A stretch of DNA of 64,000 nt from Trametes villosa (lineage: Eukaryota; Basidiomycota; Agaricomycetes; Polyporales; Polyporaceae). The stretch spans positions 10,001 through 74,000 of the forward strand of contig PUDQ02000143.1 in the NCBI GenBank assembly GCA_002964805.2. The letters run 5' to 3'. The notes beneath the pieces were generated by a model that was given only the letters and a program-made list of their open reading frames with translations, made no database searches and had not been told where the DNA came from. The position numbers were made by a program, and so were the translations under genes. Each line of letters starts with the position of its first letter. The first letter of the stretch is position 1. Positions 10,211 to 21,139 of the stretch are shown here, piece after piece.

Positions 10211-11149
10211 TGTCTAGCGCCCGAGGCACGAAGATACATGGAGGGATCGTAGCTACCCAAGCTGGGACCCGCGCATGGCCTAGACTGCTTCTCGGGAACC
10301 GCTCCGCGCCGCGCGCGGACCGTCGCGCCTAGGCAATGGCAAGGGTACGGGTAACCCTCATACCCATGCAAGGATTCACCCATGGGTTATGGGTACAGAT
10401 GACATTTTTGGTCACTCTTACACAATCCTTACCCATTGGCATGGGTACCCTTACCCTTGTCTGGATTTTTGAGGACTGCTTATTTGGTGCACATCTTAAA
10501 TAAGTATCTTCAGGTAGCATAGGAGGGGCCCCCTGACAACCATTTCTTATACAATCTTCCCCCTTCCCTTCAAACTGGGACATGACTGGTGTTCACTACT
10601 ATCTAGAAGCCATTCTTGGCTTCGTTATAGAGGCTACTAATAGCAGTAGTAGTATTGGTATATGAAATTTCATAACACTATGTGCCTAGTATGTGAGTAA
10701 ATAGTGTGCAATATCATGTGCAGTCCTTCAACCCATGAATATAAGGATTACCCTTGAAATGGGTAGAGTACCCTTGGATATTTGACCCATGGGCTGGGCA
10801 ACCCTAACCCTAGAGACCCGTGGATTGGTGGGTATGGGTAAACAAGGGTAAGGGTAAGGGTGGACTCAAAAGTACCCAAGGATATACCCACGCCATTGCC
10901 TAGTCGCGCCCGCCGCGCGCTCGGAATGCCTGCCGCGCCATTAGCGCCCGCACCTGATAGGGCACCGCGTGTGCTGCGCCCACCTCTTGACAGTGACTCG
11001 CGCTCCGCGCTGCCCAATGAGCTCCTGCGCGCACTTGCTCCCAAGGCCCTGTCGCGAGTGCTGCGCGCGCGCTGCCATCGCGAACTCCAGGTTTGCGCGC
11101 CGCCGCCTGTATCGCAATTTCTGGAGTCAGCGGTGCACCGGGTGTATCA
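10211..11149 (-). repeat. Right LTR (5' LTR of the minus-oriented element)
   Basis: A complete 939-bp LTR running from TGTCTAG to GTATCA on the plus strand. It is nearly identical to the left LTR, which indicates a recent insertion. The retroviral-type transcript would start in this copy and run leftward through gag. Confidence 0.92.
10332..10900. mobile_element. 569-bp TA-flanked inverted-repeat element inside the right LTR
   Basis: This is the LTR-borne copy of the element at 118-686, with TA at 10330-10331 and 10901-10902. It was copied by reverse transcription as part of the LTR rather than by an independent insertion. Confidence 0.65.
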
Positions 11150-11160
11150 CCGTAGATAAG

Positions 11161-11312
11161 GAGCGGAGTAAGTATCGGACATGAGCGGACATGAGCAGAC
11201 ATGAGCAGACATAGCAGACATGGCGGACATAGTAAGTATGTAACGGACAAGGGCGGACATACGGCGGACATGGTCGGACACGAGCGGACCCGGGTGGACA
11301 TGAGGTCCGAAC
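11161..11312. repeat. Decameric minisatellite (GAGCGGACAT units)
   Basis: About 14 imperfect copies of a 10-bp unit with a GCGGACAT / GCAGACAT core, broken twice by AGTAAGTAT. It starts 11 bp outside the right LTR end. Confidence 0.8.
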
Positions 11313-12980
11313 CTTCGGAGGTGGCGCACGGGATGTAACAGAAGTCAAACGAAATGATGACCATGGAAAGGGTGCAATGAGTGCAGGTTATGTCTGCAAG
11401 CACTTGCAGCAAGATAGGTGCTCACTGATGCTGGTGCAAGTTGATGATGTGCTGCAATGAAGTCCTCCACTTAGCGGTTATAACCGTGTTTCAAATATGC
11501 TCTAATATCAGATAATCTTTGAAAGAGCCTTGTTAAATCTTAGTGTGAAAACCATTATTCGCCTCATGTGCATTACTATCATGATCAGCTATTGTGTGAT
11601 AATATCAACAAGACACATGAAGACGGAGGGGCCAGGAGGAGTTACACAACTATTAGTTCAAAATGGATAATGATGAACACTTACATGTCTGGGGAAAGAC
11701 CTGTTCACTGTCGCCGCAGCGACATGAGCCGCGCTGAGCCGCGGATCCACCGTGACAGTAAAGAAGCAGCACCGTACAAGCGGCAGCGCGACTCCATTCC
11801 GAAGTTCTTATTGGCTGATCGCGCCTTTCCGCGGCCCACGCCGGACGCAATCTCTGTGAGAGTGTGGCCGTGCGCTAAGCGGCAACTTGGAGTCGTCAAG
11901 ACAGTGAGAAAAACCCAGGCCGACGTTTCCAGCGCCTTTCATATCGACAGACCGTTCGGATTTTACGCTGCGCGTGGGGCTTGGAGCGTCCGAGCGCCCA
12001 GCCCCGACGCGGTCGCCGGTCGCGCGGTAGGGTCGACACCCGTGGGCAGCCTGTAACCGATGCTGATGCACAGAACCCGCCTCAGCTAGGCAAACTGAGC
12101 ATTTCGGACACTTCGTAACCCCTCCTGTGCAACCTCCAGGCTAATATTATGCTGCTCCCGACGAAATAGAGGCTAGGTGTGAGCGCCTGAGCGACGAACT
12201 CACCTGCGCCCGCCCTACCCGGTGGCTGTCTTGACACACACCAGCAAGAACTGCGAGACGGCGGACGGTAGTGCGCCGTGGTGCGGGGTGGCTCGACCTA
12301 CCAAATGGGGGCAAATCGCTCCAAGGATCTCTGAACAGCAAGAAATCTCAGCGGTCTATCGATATGAAAGGCGCTGTCATTCGGAGGGAAATAGCGTTTT
12401 GGACGCGTGCTAGGCAAACGGAACGTACTAAAGCTTGTGAGTACGACGTAGTATCGGGTCCGAGACGAATCAAAAAGGCTGTAGCTTTCGAGGAACGCGT
12501 GCTAGCACGCAGCGCCGGGTTGGTGTTGGGCAGTGAGGTGGTCGACGTGATCAGAGCGTCCGGAGGCCCAAGGCGGGAGCACAGGTTTTGGGAGCCAATC
12601 AGGCGGCGCGTTGTTATGGGCGCCTGTGGAAAGCAGCGGTGTGGCTGATCGAGGAGATCGAGTGAGGTGCCTTGTCTCATCTCCTCCTCCTCGTCCCCCT
12701 CTCCGAATCAGCCACATCGCCCCGGCCGGGATCGCTCTGACCAAGTCGCTGCACAGGACGGAAAGGATATTGCCTGACTGCGCTGATGTGAGTACACGCC
12801 GTTTCCTGTCCGCCGAACAGTCCGCCGCGAGCTGTGTTGACTGCGCGCGCGACGCAACGGCGCTGACAGCCTGCCCAGAAATACCCTGCCCGCGCCTCTT
12901 GAACACTTCCACCGCCCACCTCGACTCGCTCTTCTCGACTATCACCACCCCCATCTTGCCCCAACACGCTCCTATACGCG
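11313..12980. other. Intergenic, no gene seen
   Basis: About 1.7 kb between the retroelement and the Skt5-like gene. A 25-27 bp inverted repeat (11932-11957 versus 12344-12372, core AGCGCCTTTCATATCGA) may be an old element end. A perfect 14-bp palindrome GCGTGCTAGCACGC lies near 12496. The last 300 bp are likely promoter and 5' UTR of the next gene. Confidence 0.4.
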
Positions 12981-15742
12981 ATGTCTGCCCCTCCGGTGCC
13001 CCCCAGGCCGTTCGACGACTACGATCAGCCACGCCGCTCGACTGAAGGCGAGCCGCCCGCCGTGCCCCCTCTCCCGCCCGATTTCAAGCCAGATCAGTAC
13101 GAATCAGGCCCCCATTACGAGGACCCCCTTGTGGCGCCCCGCCCACACAAGCTGCAGCCGGATCTCCCACAAAATGTGCGTTTACACGTCTTCATCCATC
13201 ACCCCGTCCCTCTCACCGCTTACCGCGTTCACATCTCTTAGATGGCTCGCACCCTTGACGAACAAGCGTCCACTCCTCCTTACCCACCACCATCAGTCGC
13301 CGGCCCTCCCTCCTTCCCTCAACCCATGTTCAACACATCGTATACCCCCTCCCAGCCTCCGCCTGCCCAACCACCGTCTCACCAGGCTACTCTGGGCTTC
13401 GCTGCTCCCCAGGGCCGTCCTGTATCGCGCGGTGCCAGCCCTCTCCCTCCCCCACAAGGCTCTGACTGGTCCCCATGGTCGCCGCCGCCACCCCAGCAAC
13501 CTCTCGGCTTCGCTGAGTCCTTCTCCTCGAACCACCTGCAACACCAGCACCAGCGCTCGCTTTCGGCTTCACTCGCAGGCCTCAACCTCGGTCCGCGCAT
13601 ATCATCGCCGTCCACATCACCTCCTGCGCCTTCAGCCGCACGCGATGGCCCTCCTTCGCTCACCGCGCCCCTTCCCACCGTGGCGATCCTCTCCGTGCAG
13701 CAGATGGCTATCCAACAGCCGACCTGCGACCCCGCCCGCAAGGTTGTCTGGTGCAAAGATGTGCTCGCACTGGTTGATCGCGCTCAGCAACTTCTCGCCC
13801 GCACAAACTCCAACACGAACGATCCCGCAGTCGGGCCGGCGAAGATCGATGACCCGGAGCTCCAGAAGTTGGTCAACGTCGCGCTGCCGATCGTCCTCCA
13901 GATCGCCTCGCAGGCACAACAGAGCCCGCTCCCCCCGCATGTAGCCGAGGCGCTGTACATGCGCGCGACGTGCGCGGCGACGGGCATCTATCCGCAGTTC
14001 ATCCCCCACGACCCGCGAAACGCGTTCCGCGACTTCGAGCGCGCGGCCAAGGCGGGCTATCATGCCGCGTGGTTCAAGCTCGGGCGCGAGTACGAGAACT
14101 TCGGGGACATGCAGCACGCGAAGGACTGTTTCGAGCGCGGCGCGAAACAGGGCGTCGAAAGCTGCTACTACGTACGTCATTTTCGCGTTTCCCTCGTCGT
14201 TTCACGTCTAACACTCTCCAGCGCCTCGGCATGGCACACCTCATGGGCCAGCTCGGGTTCCAGCCGGACCCGCAAGCCGCGCTGCCGTTGCTCAACCGCG
14301 CCGCGACCCTCGCCACCATCGAGGTCCCGCAGCCGGCATACGTGTACGGCCTGCTCCTGCTCAACGAGTTCTCGCACGTGTCCATCCCGCCACACGTCTT
14401 CCAGCCGCACCTGCCGCCGGGCGTGACGCCCCCCGAGGAGGCGCGGCGGCACCTCGAGCGCGCAGCGTACCTGAACTTCGCGCCCGCGCAGTATAAGCTC
14501 GGGCACGCGTACGAGTTCGCGACCGCGCCGTTCCCGTTCGACGCGCTGCTGAGCGTGCAGTACTACTCCCTCGCGAGCCAGCAGGGCGAGATCGAGGCGG
14601 ACATGGCGCTCAGCAAGTGGTTCCTGTGCGGTGCGGAGGGCGCGTTCGACAAGGACGAGGGTCTCGCGTGGACTTTTGCGGAGAAGGCGGCGCGCAAGGG
14701 CCTGCCGAGCGCGGAGTTCGCGCTCGGGTACTACTCCGAAGTCGGCGTCGGCGGGCCCAAGGACATCAACGCTGCCCGCAAGTGGTACACGAGGGTACGT
14801 GTTTTTCTGTTTGTCTCGCGCCTCTCGTGTTCTTAACTCACTTTGTTTGTGTAGGCGGCTGAGCACGGCAACACAGACGCAACCGAGCGGCTGCAGGCAC
14901 TCGCACAGCCCGACGCGCAGGCGCTCTCGCGCGAGCAGCACGAAACGCTGACGGACGCGAAGCTCGTGCGCAAGCGCACCCAGGCCAAGCAGCGTTCGGA
15001 GGCGGTAGGCGCAGCAGCGCCCGCGGTCCCCGTCGAGCACCGCAGCCAGATCATGAACAACATTCGCAAAAACTCGGTGCGGGGCGACGCCGCCGGCGCG
15101 GGTGCGTACGGCGCGGCAGGCGCTGCTGCGGCAGGGACGTACGGTGCTGCCGGATCGGGGGCGTACGGTGCTGCCGGCGCTGCAGGGGCGGGAGCGTACG
15201 GCGCAGCTGGGTACGCTGCTGCGGGTGCGGCTTCCGGGTACGGTGGGGCGGCCGCCTCGGGATACGGCGGGGCCCCCCAATCAAGCTCCCCGCCCAACTT
15301 GGGGCGACCAGCGCGTCTCCCTCCGGTAGACGACCGGCGTCGCGCATCAGGACCAGGCGGCGTACCACCACCCGGCGCTCCTCTTCCCCAAGGAGCCCCT
15401 GGAAGCCCGCGCTTGAACCCGAACTCTCCGGCGCCGAACGGCCCAGGCAGGCAGTTCCAGAACGCGCATCGCTACAGCCTCGTCGACCCCGGGTCCGGCG
15501 GCTCATCGCCCTTGGCGTCCCCGCGGCCTCCGTCACAACAGGTTGCGGGAACACCGCCGTTGAGGAGGCCGGGCGGTCCGGGCTCCTCGGGTGGCCCGCC
15601 GCCACCGCAACAGCAACAGCAGCAGGCCGCGCCTGAGCCGGGGCCGCAGAGGCAGAGGCCAGGGAAGGGCCCTATGACGTTCGAGGAGATGGGCATCGCC
15701 ACGCAGCGCGCAGAGGAGAACGGGAATTGCGTGGTGATGTGA
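12981..15742 (+). CDS. Skt5/Chs4-like chitin synthase activator (Sel1 repeats, CaaX box)
   Basis: Four exons (12981-13175, 13242-14171, 14222-14794, 14855-15742) give about 861 residues. The first third is Pro/Ser-rich and disordered. The centre carries Sel1-type TPR-like repeats, seen as repeated A-x-Y/F-x-LG-x-x-YE and A-x-x-W/Y-F-x-KAA patterns (for example AWFKLGREYENFG, AQYKLGHAYEFA, AEFALGYYSEVG, AARKWYTR). After it comes an Ala/Gly/Tyr low-complexity run (AYGAAG copies) and a Gln run. The protein ends CVVM, a CaaX prenylation signal like that of yeast Chs4. In yeast, Skt5/Chs4 activates and anchors chitin synthase 3 at the bud neck. A matching role in septum or wall chitin is inferred. 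Other Sel1 proteins are possible, but the CaaX end favours Skt5. Confidence 0.85.
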
Positions 15743-16233
15743 GGCACGGTTTTCCCCGCTGATCTGTCGCGGTGTCGTTTCGCGTTTCGCGTGCCGTTCG
15801 AACTACGTAGGACTGATTTTTACCACAAGGAGAGGTTGGAGACTGACTGGCATATGGACTACTTCCCAACACTGCTGTCGCACAAGTTTGAGGTGCTCGG
15901 GCAATATTCGTAGATCAAAGTAACGACTGTATATCTTAGCTAGAGCGCGCCTATGTATCCCTGCACTTTGCTTTCTGACACTCACCACCGTCCCGCGGAT
16001 GCTCCTGTTTGTGCCATGCATACTCAACGATCAACCGTCGCATCGAGGCCTGCGTACTCGCAGGCTGCGTGGATGAGTTCTGTGTCCGTATGAGCCCGGC
16101 CCGAGCAGAGGAACACGGCCCGCAGCGATTGCGGGGAGGTGGCGTTGTCGTCTTTGACTCACGCCCGGAGTCATCCTGGGACAAGTCTCCTCTCTTGACG
16201 GGAACCATCTCAGACTAGTGAAGCCGGATCAGG
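15743..16233. other. Intergenic
   Basis: About 490 bp between two genes on the same strand. I see the 3' flank of the Skt5-like gene and the promoter side of the dehydrogenase, with no gene or clear TATA box. Confidence 0.4.
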
Positions 16234-17925
16234 ATGGCTGCGCAGACGAGCCACGGAGGGAAGGACTTGTCTGGAATGCAACGGGCGGTGCGGTGGTACC
16301 CACCAGCGTACGACATCCGCGTCGAGGCCGTCCCTATTCCCCAGTGAGTAGGGTTTCTAATCTTTGGTCACGCATCCTGCATACTCACTTTCCGTCTGTT
16401 AGGATCATCGATCCTGACGATGTTATAGTCAAAGTCACAGTAGGCAGTCAACGCGGCTAACTTGCGCAGATCTGGCTAATTCACATCCGAACGTCCTTAC
16501 AGCTCGCGGGCCTCTGCGGTAGCGACCTTCATATCTATCGCGGCCACGAAGATGTCGACAGCGAGTATGAATACTATACCCTAATGGACTAGCGGACGCA
16601 TGCTGACCGCCGCGCCGTGGCTTTGCAACAGCTTGACCTGTGGTCATGAAGTCGTAGGCGAGGTTATCGCTCTCGGACCAAGTTTCCACCCCGACGCGAC
16701 TGGGCGGCCAGAGCTGTACTCTACCCTCCGAGTAGGGGATAAGGTTGTCTCGCCATTCACGGTTTCATGCGGAGAATGCCAGTAAGTGGCATGTATACTC
16801 CAAGCAATAAGCTTCTGACGATACCTTCAGCTTCTGCCGCATCGGGTTCACATGTCGCTGCATCCACTCGTGTCTGTTCGGCATCCCAACACTCCCCGGG
16901 GGTCAGGCGCAGTATATACGCATACCCAAGGCAGGCGGCACGCTTTTCAGCCTCGGCACGTCCAAAACACCTAGCACGACTTCGCCCTCCGGCAAACCGG
17001 ACCTTTCGCAAATAGCGGACAGCTCCCTGATTCTGCTCGCGGACATCCTCCCGACTGGCGTGTTTGCGGCAATGCAGGCGCTGCAGCATCCGAAGATTGC
17101 GCCGATGCTCACAGGAAAACCGTATCCGTTCGGAGGATTCGTGCCCGGGGGATCGACTGTGCACGGACAAGCGGCCGCCGCGCTACAGAAGGACGATCGC
17201 GTCCTTACGCTCGGGGTCGTAGGATTGGGACCTGTCGGAGTAGTGAGTGATCGCTCGTATCACCTTGCTCTTCTATCGCTGACTTCTGTCCGAGTGCGCG
17301 ACTGTTAGCTTGCTAGACATACTCGCCGGGCTCGAGGCGAGCCAGGGGCTTGCGTACCAAGTCGTCACTATTGACCCGCTCGAGCCGCGACGCGTCAAGA
17401 TGCAAGCCGTCTACGACGCGATCGAGCCGTCCGGGAAGGGGAGCGGACGCTTCGCTGTCGCTTCCGTAGAAGACGGCAAGAGGCTCGCGCAAGAGTGGAC
17501 GAACGGCGCAGGCTGCAATGCCATTCTTGAGGTGACACTTCCCATACGCCGTGTGACATGACCGAGCTCTTACCTCACGCCGTACTCAGGTCGTGGGCAA
17601 CAACAGCGCCCTTACCTTGGCGTACGATCTCGTACGCCCCTTCGGAATCATCAGCTCGGTGGGCGTGCACCAGGAGCCGCCCCTCCCGTTCACTGGGCGC
17701 GATGTCTACAACAAAAACGTCTCGTTCGACTTCGGTCGGTGTCCCGTACGCGCGATGTTCCCGATCGCACTCGAGATACTGCTGAAGCGGCAAGACGTGT
17801 TTGGGGGAGTGGGCGCGGACGCCAGCCTGATCGATAGGATTGTCGGGTTCGACGAGGCGGTAGAGATGTACAAGCTGTTCGACAAGGGGCAATGCGGGAA
17901 GATTCTATTCGACCCCTCCCTTTAA
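16234..17925 (+). CDS. Zinc-dependent alcohol dehydrogenase (MDR family)
   Basis: Seven exons, joined at GT-AG introns in consistent phase, encode a medium-chain dehydrogenase. The N-terminus has RAVRWYPPAYDIRVEAVPIP. The catalytic zinc ligands appear in GLCGSDLH (Cys) and TCGHEVVGEV (His-Glu). The structural zinc loop is CGECHFCRIGFTCRC with Cys-x2-Cys-x2-Cys-x7-Cys spacing. The Rossmann segment VVGLGPVGVCATVSLLD shows the GxGxxG nucleotide-binding turn. The end is KGQCGKILFDPSL. The family oxidises alcohols or reduces aldehydes with NAD(P); the substrate cannot be told. Start ATG 16234 was chosen because it leads straight into the family N-terminus. The gene converges on the NCS1 permease with only 111 bp between stops. 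Confidence 0.88.
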
Positions 17926-18036
17926 TGTATACCCTCGGCTGCACGCCGCGTAGATAACGACCAATAAATGTATCTGTATGTTGTGTCCAGTATTCGTCAC
18001 AGCGCGGTAGACAATGCACTTACCGGGTCCTCGTAC

Positions 18037-19986
18037 TTATACATCCGACACGCACATCAGGTCAACGTCTTCCTTGACCGAAATCCCGCCACCCTTGGCC
18101 TCGTTTACAGCATCCGGCTGCCCGCCGTCCCCGTCCTGTGATATGCAGCGGTCCGCGGAAAACTGGCGAGCGAGGTCCTCCCAACCGAGCGTCTTGTCGA
18201 TGTTCTCCAATGGACGGGCGCGGCATAGAGCGATGTACGCAACCGCAGCGACGGCTGCGCTGACGTACCACCCAATCTTGTCGCATTTTGTCGCGGCCTC
18301 GGGCACAGCGACGCCGAACGTGCCCACGAAACCGACGAACGGGATGATCATGCCACAGAAGTAGGCGACAAGAGCGTTGATGTTGAAGCCATGAAAGTAC
18401 ATGTACCGCGATCCTGGCGCGGACGTGTACGCCTCCGCGATGTGAATGTTGCCCTTGCGCACGATCCAGTAGTCGGCGATCATGATCGCGGCGGTGGGAC
18501 CCATAAAGATCCCGTATCCCTGGAGGAAGGCGAGGAATCCGTCTGCGGACGCGAGCAGCTTCCACGGCATGAGCGCGAGCGAGACGAGACAGCAGAACCA
18601 CATCCCGCGCGTGAGGTTGAAGTAGGCGGGCAGCAGCGCGGTAGCATCGCTTGCGAACGGGAGGAGATTCGCGCCGAGGATTGTGCCGAAGTTGAAGAGC
18701 GCGGCACAAAAGGCGAGGAGGAAGACGCCAAAGCGCGCGGGCCCGGTCCACGAACGATCTAGGATGGCGTCGAGGAGGTCCCACTGGTTCCAGAGCGTGA
18801 CGCCCCACGCCTGCTGGAGGCAGGACGTCCCGATAATCCCGATCATGCCTCCCTGAGCACGACTAGTGAGCAATGCAATAAGATAAACCAAAGATGAGAC
18901 TTACGAGTGCAGCGGGAAACGGAACGAAGACGATATGTGTCCACATGACTGCAGACGGGTCCGTAGCGTAGCGCGAGAAATCCGGCATATTAGCGATAAA
19001 AGTCGACTAGGGCGGTGTTTATTAGCCCGAGTCGTAGCTAGAGGTGTGCAGGCAACATACCCAATTTCCCATTGTAGAGTTGATGGACCCAACGACCAGC
19101 CATGCTAGCACTCCACCGCGGGGACGTGTGGATGACCCGGTCAGAGCATCGTCGGAGGCGAGCTGACCGTGGCTCTGGACTAAGCAGTAGATGAGCAGGC
19201 CGAAGACAGATGGAGGTAGCGTCCACGCCTTGAACGTGTAAAGCCAGCGCAGTCGGTTCGGTCTCAACGAACAGAACGGCAACTCGATCGCCCAGAAAAT
19301 CAGGAAGCCGATGAATCGCTGAAGAGTCGTTCCCACAGATGGAGGAAACTGTGAACCGAGGTTGTCCCAGCGTCTCCCGATGATACATCGCAGCATCGTA
19401 GACACAAAGGCACCTCCTTGAAAATCTACGACAACGTTAGTTTACAAAGTGGTGGAAGGGGCATAGACCATGCGCACTGAGGATGGATACCCAAAGCATC
19501 GCGCAGGCACCTCGAGCGAGCACGGGCCAATAGTGGCCGTACATCCCGAAGCACGTCCTGAGTACGACAGGGTACCCGACATGGTAGTTTGCTGCGGCGC
19601 GAGAGTTCAATGCCATGCAGAGGCCGGCAACGAAGGAGGCGATCCAGACGACGATCGTCGCTTGCCACCATGTGAGTCCTGCGCCGACGATGCTGGATCC
19701 GAGTGACCTAAGACGCATGAGGAACGTTGTAGCATGAATTCGAGCCAACGTACCAGTTTCCGAACCCCATGCCGAACCAGAAGAGGCAGAAGTTGTACCA
19801 CCGCCAGTTTACCATACGAGGTGGAGAAGGCTTGAGATCTTCATTAGACCAAGCGTGGCCGCCCTGAGAGTTGCTTTCGGTGTGCACGTATCGAAGGAAG
19901 TCATCCCTAGAGGTGAAGGCGGCGCGGATTCGCGTAGCCCATGCAGTGATAGGTAGCAGGCGGATGTGCGCGAAAGAGGCGAGCAT
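18037..19986 (-). CDS. NCS1-family nucleobase/nucleoside permease (uracil/uridine/allantoin type)
   Basis: Five exons (19986-19754, 19707-19478, 19425-19061, 19006-18905, 18852-18037) give 581 residues. Family hallmarks are the N-terminal NEDLKPSPPRMVNWRWYN, the first helices with WWQATIVVWIASFVAGL, the FQGGAFVSTMLRCIIG loop, the substrate region TFIANMPDFSRYA, and GYGIFMGPTAAIMIADYWIVRKG. About twelve hydrophobic segments are expected and visible. The fungal relatives (Fur4, Dal4, Fui1 class) are plasma-membrane proton symporters for uracil, allantoin or uridine. Which substrate applies here cannot be read by eye. The start ATG at 19986 gives a short hydrophilic N-terminus. Confidence 0.87.
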
Positions 19987-21139
19987 AGCAAAAGCTGCAC
20001 GACAACCGGGGCTCAAGCAGATTTCGAATGCGACATATCTCCTTGCGCAACAGTATAAGAAGACATAAGAATAGCAACGGGCCGGCCAAGATTCATTGAT
20101 AAGACTTCGGTAGATTGACCAGGAGACACTTTCAGTAGATTGCGTACCAGGCAGGTGACGGCGAAGGGAGCTTCGGGAAGCACCAGACAGATAGCAAGAA
20201 GGCCAGGTGCTGGATACACTAGAAGCGAAAGCCTGAAGACCCACGACGCCGACGATCACTCTACACGGCGCAGCGGGGGAAAAAGCGCGTTGGCTCTACT
20301 TCCCTCTGTGAATTCTTGAACTGGTAGTAGGAATCCAGAGCGCTCAGGCCACGGGATCGCCTACTGGTGACGCGTGAGCAGGGTATTGGCTGATATTGGT
20401 TGAGGCAGGCCAGTGTGCGAGCTAGAACCATCGTGTCAGTGTTCTCAATGGTTATACGGAGAAAGCTTCGCGGTACTACCTTGCATGCGCAAGGCCGACA
20501 CGAGGAAGAGGGCTTGAAAGAGGGATGGTCAAAGTTGTCGTACATTCCACCGGCGCTTAATATTATCGGCAAAGGCCGCGCGCCCTGTCGACTCCGGCGA
20601 CTCGACGTAGTACCGCATCGAACATGCTTTGCATCACTACACATCGCAACTCTGTCTCTTTCCAGAAATATAGAGGTATGTTTTCACTGGGGCGGTAACT
20701 ATACAGCGCCTGGGAATGCCATTGTAGCTATAGGACCGAGTTCACGAAATGCCCTCTTCGCTCCTTCTAGTCCCAGAAGTGTTCCAGACGAGCCGGTTCC
20801 CCGGTGTGAGTCTTCAACATTGTCTATCATGTGCACGAGCCAAAACTTATGGGCTGTAGAGCGGAATCACCAGGGTGTGCATATCATCTACAATCATCCA
20901 CTTGCGGGCCCGGGCCCGGCGGACGCACGAGCCTGATCTGAACAGTAAAGGGTATTCCTTCCAAGTTCCTCGAGGTCCCGGGCATCTGCCTCGTGGCCCT
21001 GTGTGAAGCGCTGTTACCGCAGCAACCGCTCGTCCCTATGAGGCTTTCGCCGGACGTTGCTAGCCCCTTTGTTGCATGATACCTCTGCTCGTGAACCGCG
21101 ATTGCTTGTGGTACCACCGCCCTCACCGCTACCCCAGCA
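19987..21139. other. Intergenic, divergent promoter region
   Basis: About 1.15 kb between the permease and the DUF4470-MYND gene, which are transcribed away from each other. Frames here lack codon structure or motifs. One perfect GC palindrome (CGGGCCCGGGCCCG, near 20906) is present. I see no gene. Confidence 0.4.

Larger units (their letters stand above)
1..11149 (-). mobile_element. Non-autonomous Ty3-like LTR retrotransposon (TR-GAG type), minus-strand orientation
   Basis: Two direct repeats bound the element: 1-935 and 10211-11149 (coordinate offset 10214). In minus orientation each LTR begins TGATAC and ends CTAGACA, giving the usual TG...CA ends. A polypurine tract (AGTGGGGGGGAGA on the minus strand, 936-948) abuts the downstream LTR and fixes the orientation. 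The internal part encodes a Gag on the minus strand (9489 to 4041) and a separate plus-strand gene (1846-3711). No aspartic protease, reverse transcriptase, RNase H or integrase motif is visible, so mobilisation must rely on a related autonomous element (inference). No tRNA-type primer site starting TGG is evident next to the 5' LTR. The first 4 bases of the left LTR lie outside the window, so the target duplication cannot be checked. Confidence 0.85.

Noticed and set aside
11161..11312. CRISPR-like array
   Set aside because: Units are contiguous 10-mers without spacers in a eukaryotic genome; it is a minisatellite.
11568..12056. 162-codon plus-strand frame in the intergenic region
   Set aside because: No domain, no splice pattern and atypical codon use; it overlaps an inverted repeat.
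14177..15280. Long minus-strand frame (367 codons) opposite the Skt5-like gene
   Set aside because: It is the antisense shadow of GC-rich Sel1 exons, Arg/Val/Leu-biased, with no domain.
20400..20936. 178-codon plus-strand frame
   Set aside because: Composition looks random, there is no family, and it lies in a divergent promoter region.
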